Positions 56,067 through 64,000 of a stretch of 64,000 nt of DNA are shown here, piece by piece. The position numbers and the translations under genes were made by a program. Origin of the DNA: Auricularia sp. M13. Its lineage: Eukaryota > Basidiomycota > Agaricomycetes > Auriculariales > Auriculariaceae. The stretch's first letter is position 1. Every line of letters begins with the position of its first letter. The notes beneath the pieces were generated by a model. That model searched no databases and was not told the DNA's origin. It saw only the letters and a list, made by a program, of their open reading frames with translations. The stretch is from assembly GCA_037042915.1 (NCBI GenBank), contig CM073194.1, forward strand, positions 1,116,001 to 1,180,000, given 5' to 3'.

Positions 56067-57870
56067 ATGAACGCGACCGCCACGGTCACGGCCCGAGGAC
56101 TTGAAATGGCGATGGGCTCTGGTTTCCCGGACATCTTGATCGATGCTGCCCATTTTGCCCAAGTGTAGGTCTCGCGAAGATAGCGACGTCCTGTACTGAC
56201 TGCATCCGCGTCTTTTCAGAACGCGCTATGTGCACGTCGCTGCATGTAAGGTCGCTTTCTCCATTAAGGCTCGCAGTCGCTCATGTATTCCAGACCTCAT
56301 CGTCGTCTACGACTGGCTCCTGTGGTGCGCAGACAATTGCATCTTCCCCCGTCCTGCCAGCTCACACCAGCCATGGGCAGCTTGGATCATGAGACCGACT
56401 TCGTACGCATGCCGCCTCCGCCTCCCCTCACGTTGAGTCCAACTGATGAGTATACGCGCCCAGGTCTTCAACGATAGACTATCCCGGGCCAAAGTCGCAT
56501 ACTTGTTCTGCAGATATTGGCCACTCCTCACCTACCCGATCGTCATATGGGTGCAAGGGTACGACCACGGCCGCGCAGCGTGTGAAAAGCTCTTCCGCAT
56601 TCCCATGATTATCGCCATCCCCAACGTGAGCTGTGCACACTCGTGATGGATGCACACATCGCTCACTCGATTGATGATCGCTGTTACTGCAGTTTGCAAG
56701 CGCGGCCAGTACGTCGGAAGATTCCTCAGCGACTGAGCGCCGGGGAGGTTGACAGTGTCGTAGGCATATTGATTCTTAGGATCTTCGCGTTCTCAGGAGG
56801 GAGTTTGCTTGTCGTGGCTTTTCTTACGACTTGCTTCCTCGGCGTCGTAGGATTTCAGATATGGGTCGGTGCGGTCGAGGCAGTCCGTGAGTAACCGCAC
56901 CTATATTCGTCTCTAGCATTTCTCTGACATCGAATAGTTATCCCATTCGGAGATGGATGCTATCCCGTGAATGGACAAGATGCCAAGTACCTGAGCGTAA
57001 GACCATTCCCACGTACCCATCTCGCGCGATACTGATGAATCGAATGATAAAGGGCTACTTCGTGAGAAATTCTCTACCTGGCGAGACCTTTGTTCCGTCG
57101 CTGAGCTTCTGCTAGCTATCCTCATTACTGTGGGACTGTATCGCGACGTTCATTTTTGCATTTGTACGTCTCAGGCATGCAGCCTTGGCAGCTTCGTTCG
57201 CTGATCCCGAGACCCTCGCAGTACGCCTTAAAAATGCGCTTGAAATGGTCTCAAACGACTGCTATGACACGGATATTTATTACTGAAGGTAGGCTGGCCA
57301 GCTGAACGAACATCATTGCCTTCGAAATGACGATGCTTCCAGGCGCAATGTACTTTGTGGCCATCTCAGTCGTGAATCTTATTAATGGAGCATTCAATCT
57401 CCAGTATGTCTTGGGATTAATGGGTCGGTACAAAATCCATTGACGCTTAACAGGCCGAAAGTTTTAATGTCTGGCACGATGGTGCCTATGGGCATGCTCT
57501 TCCCGAATATACTGGTGAGTGCTCTCGCTTCCATAAATCACGAAGCAAAAGCTTAGCGGCTCATTGACAGGCATGTCGGCTGTAAGGGCCACACACACCC
57601 ATGACCCACGAGTTGATCTAATCCCACCTGCACAGGGTGATCAATCTGCGACGCAAAGCTGTACCGCGAGACGTCCCTCAGTCTGTACACGCTGCGAGTA
57701 CACGGATGGGATTCCACACGGGTTCGAAACATCAGCAAGCACCGAGTGGCGACTATTCCCTTGGCACAATGGTGTCCGGAGACGGCAGAGGGCGGCTGTC
57801 GGCGGCGCTGCCGGGATTCTATACCGCAGGGAAGACGAAGATGGGGACGTTTATGGGTTACGATGCATGA
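56067..57870 (+). CDS. DUF6533-type seven-helix membrane protein
   Basis: Many small exons from ATG 56067 (MNATATVTARGLEMAMG). In order they give VTRYVHVAAYLIVVYDWLLC, LDHETDFVFNDRLSRAKVAY, LFCRYWPLLTYPIVIWVQGYD, VVGILILRIFAFSGGSLLVVA, PFGDGCYPVNGQDAKYLS, AFVRLRHAALA, AMYFVAISVVNLINGAFNLQ, VLMSGTMVPMGMLFPNIL and ACRLVINLRRK, with a soluble Ser/Gly-rich tail ending at TGA 57868-57870. This order is typical of the large Agaricomycete DUF6533 family of putative membrane receptors. Function is unknown; GPCR-like topology is an inference. Introns are short. The exon joins around 56695-56755 and 57050-57290 are uncertain. No obligatory frame break was found. Confidence 0.72.
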
Positions 57871-59378
57871 GAGCTGTCGAGGTCAAGCCATTCTTTATTG
57901 TAGTAAGTTATCGGTCAGGCGTACGCATTGCCTGCTCCCCGCCTTGGTGCGGCTCGATATGTATCATCTACCATCGTTTAGTGAAGGCCATCAGGGTTAT
58001 GGTTACAAGTTGTAAGATGAGTCCAAGACTTCCAAATTATTGTGCCCCGCAGGTACTCTCCAATGCTCGACTGCAGATTGGACCAGTCCCAGATATATAA
58101 ATATTGCGATTTATATACATTGAGTGTGAGCGTGAGATAGGGCAATGGAATACAAGATACGATATCAAGGGGGGCTTCTCCCGTGACCATCATGTCCGGC
58201 AGATATTTCTTCGCCAAAAACGGCGCCCCCCCCTCTTCCACTCGCGCCAGAGCGCGTCGAGATGGCAAATGAGCTGCAGGGCCACCTCATACTTTTCAAA
58301 AGCAAATAAATTGGTCTACTCCAGGCCTTTTTTCACGCTCCCGCCACGACAGTCGACCATATTCCCCCCCTAGCAGAGCTGCCCCTCCACCTCCTCCTAC
58401 GCCACCCAACCGCTGCAAACTCGCCATGCCTGCCAATGCGTCGTAGGGGCAGCCAAGATGCAGATGCGGCACCGGAATAGAATACTGCTGTACCACGGGC
58501 ATCACTTGGCCCATGGGGCCAAATTTGAGAGCCCTGCGTTCCACGCAAGATAAGCTCGGAATCGACCCATCGGTGTGAGCCATGGCGCACAGGCCTGCGA
58601 GGACGCACCTCTGCCCCGTGCACGGCGGCTAGGGCAAGTCCACCGGACTTTTCGGCCCGCTCTTTAGAGTTCCGGAGCCATTTGAGAAAGCACCCGCAAA
58701 ACATGCTCAAGAACCCTCTCAGCGCAGTGGGCGCAGCGCGCCCGCACCGGTTTTTCTCCAAATACCCGGGCAATGTCCGGGTAAAACTACGTAGATGAGC
58801 AGCTGAGCGCTAAGCTAAGTAACGACGTACCACGATGCAGAAGCGGCAAGAACAGGCGAAGTCCGGCCCAGCGCTGAGGCACGTAGGCGCGAGACAACGT
58901 ACAAGTACGGTGGGCGGCAACGGGAAGAGAACGTGGCACTGAGACGGATCAGGTCAGTACACGTACACGTGCAGCAACGCGTACCTTGCAATCCAACACG
59001 GTATCCTGGCTACCGTCCACCGGCATATCCCGTAATCAGCCTGGATGCACCACACTGCCAGCACACGACTCACACGAGTAGGCGACACATATGGAGGCGC
59101 GCGAGCACGAAGCTGGGCAGAGGAACAGAGTCGAAGCCAAGGAAAGACGGAGGACCGTCAATGGATGCCCCTCACGTCCCTTATAGCCTCGAAGCAGCCC
59201 CACTTCCCATCCCAGTAGCCACACTGTAGGATCGTCGCAGTATTCAAGTTCGATCACTGCGACGATCTCAGTAATCGAATCAAGGGCTGAAAAATGGTAG
59301 AACCGACGTCAACGTCCACGGCGAAGTAGCCCCAGCGCCAAAAGTGACGCTCACATACCTCTCCCACTCACCACCAGC
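57871..59378. other. Intergenic region, no convincing gene
   Basis: About 1.5 kb. Frames up to 146 codons on the minus strand (58333-58773) lack recognisable domains and good starts. The base composition becomes more GC-rich towards the right. Confidence 0.45.
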
Positions 59379-59996
59379 ATGCTCCCAGCCACCGGCGATG
59401 AGCATGGCACAGCAGCACACAGCAGCGGCGAAGAGCATGAGAGCCAGCCGCAGCCTCCATCCGAACGCTGGGACGCAGGCGCGTGGCTGATAAGCGAGAA
59501 ACAGAAAAAGCGACGCACACACAACTCTGTCCGCATCCCAACCCCACCAGTCTTGCGCCAAGCAGCACCCGCCTCGGCCCCAACGACGGCCACCGAATGC
59601 AACGAGCTCCCAGAGACCGGCGAGAGCACTGGTCCCGTCTGGGATGCGGGCTATCCCGACGTGCCTGGAAACGCAGCGAGGCCGTCACCACCGGCAGGCC
59701 AGCACCCTATCCCGCGTGAGCCTCTGCCCGGCCCTGAGCCTCTGCCTGGCGTCGAGCCCCCGCCTGGCTCTCCGTCAAAATCGGGGAGAAAGTACCAGCC
59801 CAGGGTGTACCCGAGGCCCAAGTGCCACGGCGGGTGTGGGAAGGATTTCAAATATTGGCAATCTCGGGCGAGGCACTGGAAAAAGTACCCCAGCTGTGAG
59901 GAACGTCACGCAATTATGATAGCGGGCACGCCGGAGGAAAGGAGCTATAGTATTAGAGTGTCTAGGCGCGAACGGTCGAACTCCAAAGGATTTTAA
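59379..59996 (+). CDS. Hypothetical protein with a C-terminal zinc-finger-like motif
   Basis: A single open frame of 205 codons from ATG 59379. The first two thirds are Pro/Glu-rich and disordered, including the repeat EPLPGPEPLPGVEPPPG. The last 60 residues are basic and aromatic: KCHGGCGKDFKYWQSRARHW followed by KKYPSCEERH, giving a C-x4-C ... H-x5-C-x3-H spacing that resembles a degenerate C2H2 finger. I recognise no family. The setting next to a Gag-like gene suggests it may belong to a repetitive element. It could also be non-functional. Confidence 0.4.
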   Translation: MLPATGDEHGTAAHSSGEEHESQPQPPSERWDAGAWLISEKQKKRRTHNSVRIPTPPVLRQAAPASAPTTATECNELPETGESTGPVWDAGYPDVPGNAARPSPPAGQHPIPREPLPGPEPLPGVEPPPGSPSKSGRKYQPRVYPRPKCHGGCGKDFKYWQSRARHWKKYPSCEERHAIMIAGTPEERSYSIRVSRRERSNSKGF

Positions 59997-60745
59997 AACT
60001 GAAAATAAACGGCTTTCTCAGCCATCTGCTCTCCGTGACTCGCTCCACCTCTGTCGCCTACCACTCGACTCGGCCCAGCGGCAGCCGGTCCACAAACACG
60101 TGTGCGGCCCCGGGGAATTAACATGCGCGCGGCCCGGCACGTGCGCCGGCGGCTCCGGAGGAGCGGGCCCGAGAAGACGGACGGCTCCGAAAGAAAGTTC
60201 CGGTCGCCCCATCCTTATCAACCAGCATCAAAGGGCAATGCGCAGACAGCAGCGTGTTACACGCGCCCTCCTCCAACCCACGCGCATTCTGCGCATAGCA
60301 GCGCCATGCCCGCACACGCAGCTGGCGCTGACGACGAGCAGACACGGCGCCATGAAAAGCCCCACGCTGCGCCACGGCTGCCAGCAGCGCGTCAAGCGCT
60401 GACGCCGAACCCTCAGGTCAGCCTCCCAGCGCTCAGCGCACATTCACTCGACTCATCGCGCGGATCGGCCCAGTGTCAGCAAAGGGCGACATGGCCCGCG
60501 ACTCCATGGCGCAGACGCCAGGAGGCCTGGAATCGTCAGCGCTGGCAGGTGAGAGGCTGCCAGCCAGCAGCCAGACCGCACTCAGCCCCAATTTCTTACA
60601 TGCAAGAAGCAGGCGGGCAACGAGAATAAGCCCCACTTATACGGCGAGCGCTGGCGACCGTCATCCCCTCCCTTCTTTCCTCTTCTCTCTCCCCTCCTCT
60701 CCCATCTCTCCCGCCCGCGTGCCACCCCGTGCCACCGCGCCCAAA
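59997..60745. other. Region upstream of the Gag-like gene, with CT-rich tract
   Basis: No confident gene, although GC-rich overlapping frames exist. Bases 60660-60725 are almost pure pyrimidine, as in many fungal core promoters, and end about 20 bases before the preferred ATG at 60746. Confidence 0.5.
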
Positions 60746-63684
60746 ATGCCGCAGGACGACGAAACCAACGAAACTGCTCCTACCGGCCCGCCAGCACTGA
60801 CGCTGACCGCTCCCACCCTCCTCGACTCGGCCGACAATGGCCCAGCCCCTCCCGCCGCTGGGGCTCGGTTGCCCTCGCCAGAAGTCGCAGACGGGGGTCG
60901 ACAAGCCACGCCGCGCCTTGCATCTGACCACGACCCTGGCCTGTCAACGCGCACGCGCGAGCCGCTCAGCGCCTCATCAGTCGGCTCGCTCGCGGTACAG
61001 CCCAGCGCTACGCCTGCGCGAGTACAAGAAAACAAAAAGCGCGAGCTCCCACCGACTCCTAGTGACGAGGCGGCGCAGCGCGCCCGACAAGCCGCCCTCG
61101 CAGACCAATGGGCCGTCAAGGACATAGACGCGGTACCATCTTCACACCACGGGCGCACCAGCGACGAAACGGCGGCCAAGACGGCGGCAGCAGCTGTACC
61201 CGCTGCACCGGCCCTCTCTCAAGCCACTCAGGCGACCGCAGCTACTCGGAACGCGACCTCGCCGCTTGCTGAGGAGTGGCCGACGCCTGGGCAACACGCG
61301 CTTCAGCCCCAGGACAACCAACCCGCGGCCCATGCATCAAACGCATCACGGGCGCCCGCAACTCGCGGCACAGGACCTACCGCGCCCCAGCAGAGTTGGG
61401 CACACGCGGTGACGCACCCGCAAGTGCAGTCAAAAAAGATGCTCACGGCCCTTCCGACGTCGCGGTCCGAGGCAGCGAAAGCAGCAGCGACGGCGCCGCC
61501 CACAAGTGACGCGCCCGCCGACGTTGGCCCGCCGGCGCAACAACGACGTAAGCTCACCGTCGGCTTACCAAAAATTGGTGCCTGGGCGACCAGAGTAAGC
61601 CGAGGCGTAGTGAAATCAGAACGCGATCTCATTTACTACAGGGAAATGGTCTCACCAGATCGATCCCAGCCCTGCCGCGGCGCGACACAGCTTGGGACCT
61701 CCCCCCTCCGCCACCGCCGACACGTGTTCAACAGGCACAAAATGCGACAGCGCAGGACGCAGCCGCAAACCGCGCCGCCCTGACGGACGGCGGCGGCACG
61801 GCCGAAATGGATATCTCGAGCCGCTCATCCACAGCGGCCAGGAGGCCCAAAGCTGCAACGAGCTTCCGCCTCGCGCTGCCAGGCCCGTCGCCCGTCCGCA
61901 ACGGGGGGGACGCGCACGCAGGAGGAGACAGCGACGACGAGGAGGACGAAGACGACCCGGTGTCGCCCAGCATCGGCCCAGGTCTCCGCGCCCAGCAGGC
62001 CCGTGCTGCCTCCCGCAGCGCACAGGCACCCGGCCGCCACCACCGCGTGGAAAGTCAGACAGGGGACGCAGGCGCCGACGAGGACGTGATCATGGCCACT
62101 GGCGAGGCCGGCGACGCCGTGACCGACGGCGAGTCCGCGTCGAAAGTGGAAGAAGTCTTCGTCCCCTTCGCGCAGCCTGTCCCGCCGCCATCGCCATCAC
62201 CGTCCCCACCCCCGCGGGCCCCGCCACGCAATGCAGGCATGGAAGGCGAAGCCAAGCAAGCCACCACCGCCGAACAAGCCGCCGCGGAGCGCATCTCCCC
62301 TCTCCTCGCAGATACGTCAATTAGAGTCATCACTGCCGGCGGCAAGTGCGTCCTCGAGGGCCTTCCAGAAGATGGCCACCTTGCCGGCGTACCCGCAGAC
62401 CAGCGCGCCCACTTCGACGCCCTTGCCCTCCTGGGCGAGAACATCTTCGTCGCCAGAATTCCGGTGCCAGGGACCCGTCGCCGCCTCAACGACGTAGTGG
62501 TCAACCGCGCGCAGCGCCGCTTCGAGCACAACCTCGACCGCCTCAACCTAAGGGGCGTTGACGCGCCACTGCAGGTTATCCTCGCAAATATACCGCCCGA
62601 CGACCCGAACCCAGACATTATAGAGCTCACTTTCTTCATCCGCGGCGCGACGCAGGAAATCTCGAACATGTTCGTCGAAGGTGGACACTGGGGCATCGGC
62701 GCAACCAAGGTCATGTTCTACCCGCACCACATCGCACGCTCAGGCCTCATGGTCTCGTACAATGGGCTCACGGTCCCGCCGCAGGCGCTGCACCTCCTCC
62801 CAGACATCATTCGCGCACGCTGGGAGCAAGACCGCTATCTCGAGCTCCTTTTTACCTTACTCTCGCAGGACGAGATTGATGCCAACCGCGCAGCCCAAGA
62901 ACGCGATGCCGTCGTCGCCGCAGCCGCCAGCGAAGCACGAGAAGCGAGCGAGGACCCCGACGAGCTCGAATACGCCGACGATGGGCGCTCCGCTGCGCCC
63001 ACAGTCCCAGCCGCCGCGCCAACGCTATCGCCCCGTGAAAACTTCCTTAGGTCGATTGCCGCAGTGCCGTACGAGGTTCGACAAGGCGGCGCGCCCACCA
63101 CCCTCTACCACGTCTTCGCGGACACCCGGGGCTTCACCGATGCCATCCATAACAACATCCGTACGGCAGTCGAGGGCCTACGCGTCGAGCACCCAGTGTA
63201 TCAACACAGCAACACGAAAGGGTGGAAGTGCCAACGGTGCAAGACGCGCACGCACCCAACGCGCGACTGCAAACTCACGCTTCTAGACGGCGTGATGGCG
63301 CTGACGCCGGCGACCACCACCATCCCGACCCGCGCAGAATTCGACGCGCAGGCTGCAGGACCCGACAACCGCCCCCCCGCGCCCGCTGCCAGAGGGAGAG
63401 GCCGAGGCGGTCGCCAGCAGCAACCTCACCTGCGCCAGCGTCGCGATCAAGATCGTCCGCCGCGCAACGACTGGCGATACGACCCCAGCGTCGACGAGGA
63501 CCAGCAGGAAGGCTCCAGCACCGGCAGACGCGGCCGACGTAACGGCCAGCAGCAGTCGCGCAGAGATCGCAACGACTGGGCCGGCGACGACCGCGCAGCT
63601 GGGAGCGACCGTCGCGGACGACAGCAGCGGAGAGCTCAGCCGTCTGGCCGCCGCCCTCAAAATTTCGACGACGACGACTTCTAG
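60746..63684 (+). CDS. Retroelement Gag/ORF1-like protein with CCHC knuckle
   Basis: Preferred start ATG 60746 (MPQDDETNE) after a CT-rich leader. Two long frames, 60746-61594 and 61642-63684, join through a 47-nt intron with GTAAGC donor and CTACAG acceptor, keeping phase (TR/GNGLTRSIP) and giving 963 residues. The N-terminal half is low-complexity Ala/Pro/Thr. The middle has an ordered region (RVITAGGKCVLEGLPEDG, LGENIFVARIPVPGTRRRLN, IIELTFFIRGATQEISNMF). Near residue 800 is a CCHC zinc knuckle, WKCQRCKTRTHPTRDC (C-x2-C-x4-H-x4-C). The tail is Arg/Gly/Gln-rich, as in RNA-binding proteins. It resembles ORF1/Gag of a non-LTR or LTR element. No reverse transcriptase is visible in the window. 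A start at 60491 is possible. Confidence 0.65.
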
Positions 63685-64000
63685 GCGTGGGCTACGAGGC
63701 CGAACCGCTGCCGCTGGGCCAAAGACTCTCCTCCCCCCCCACCGTCGATAAGCTCTGTACAAACCCGCACCCGCCCATGCGCGCCACGCGCCTCCTGCAT
63801 CCGATAGCTTTCTTGCAAGCGCACCTGCCACCTCCACCTTTGCCGGCCCCCCCACGCGCCTTTCTTGCTCACTGACCGAGTGTAAAATTCTTTTGGAAGC
63901 GCATTCACAGCTGTACATGCACGAATAATAGCGCGGTTTTTGACAGTGAATCTCTGACTGCAGTCAAGGAGCCGAGTCCGTTGACTGAAGCCGATCCCAA
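63685..64000. other. Sequence after the Gag-like gene to the window end
   Basis: No gene. If this is a retroelement, a polymerase frame would be expected beyond base 64000. Confidence 0.4.

Noticed and set aside
58333-58773. A 146-codon minus-strand frame in GC-rich DNA
   Set aside because: No family features, unlikely composition and no splice-linked neighbours; probably chance.
1-64000. CRISPR arrays, bacterial operons or phage genes
   Set aside because: No direct-repeat arrays or prokaryotic features; the intron-rich genes are plainly eukaryotic.

Overview
The window looks like nuclear DNA of a filamentous basidiomycete, most likely an Agaricomycete. Genes are dense and broken by many short GT-AG introns (about 47-70 nt). 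The gene set is also typical: a CSF1-type lipid-transfer giant, a Utp22/Nrap ribosome factor, fungal seven-helix membrane proteins, thaumatin-like and GH76 wall enzymes. Family calls are from motif recognition only; no database was searched. Exon borders were read from splice sites and reading phase.

Layout. 1-19 kb is housekeeping: the 3' part of an SPX/RING-type ubiquitin ligase, YIF1 (Golgi/ER vesicle protein), CSF1 (about 10.8 kb, bridge-like lipid transfer protein) and UTP22 (small-subunit processome), all on the plus strand. 19.8-25.6 kb holds an epoxide hydrolase, a metallo-beta-lactamase-fold enzyme, an unrecognised short gene, and a thaumatin-like protein with a C-terminal hydrophobic tail.

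26.3-43 kb is a duplicated accessory cluster. Four paralogous short-chain dehydrogenases (SDR) lie on the minus strand as two pairs (26.4-29.5 and 38.9-42.5 kb), each with a TATA box and a recognisably duplicated promoter block. Between the pairs sit a mitochondrial release factor, two GH76 alpha-mannanase-type genes facing apart, and the proteasome subunit SEM1/DSS1. A decayed third GH76 copy, with its upstream flank, lies inverted about 20 kb away (54.1-55.3 kb).

43.7-49.1 kb is one long open chain of exons with two C2 domains and an EF-hand, as in the front half of fungal phosphatidylserine decarboxylase 2. It runs in frame into a coiled-coil, membrane-anchored protein and has no decarboxylase domain. 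It is followed by a 302-bp, about 99% identical inverted repeat, a seven-helix membrane protein whose 3' end abuts the repeat, a GTPBP1/2-like protein without a GTPase domain, a GNAT acetyltransferase, the GH76 pseudogene and a DUF6533-type seven-helix protein.

58-64 kb is GC-rich and repeat-like: a small zinc-finger-like ORF and a retroelement Gag-like protein with a CCHC knuckle, its reading frame completed by a 47-nt intron. No reverse transcriptase is seen before the window ends.
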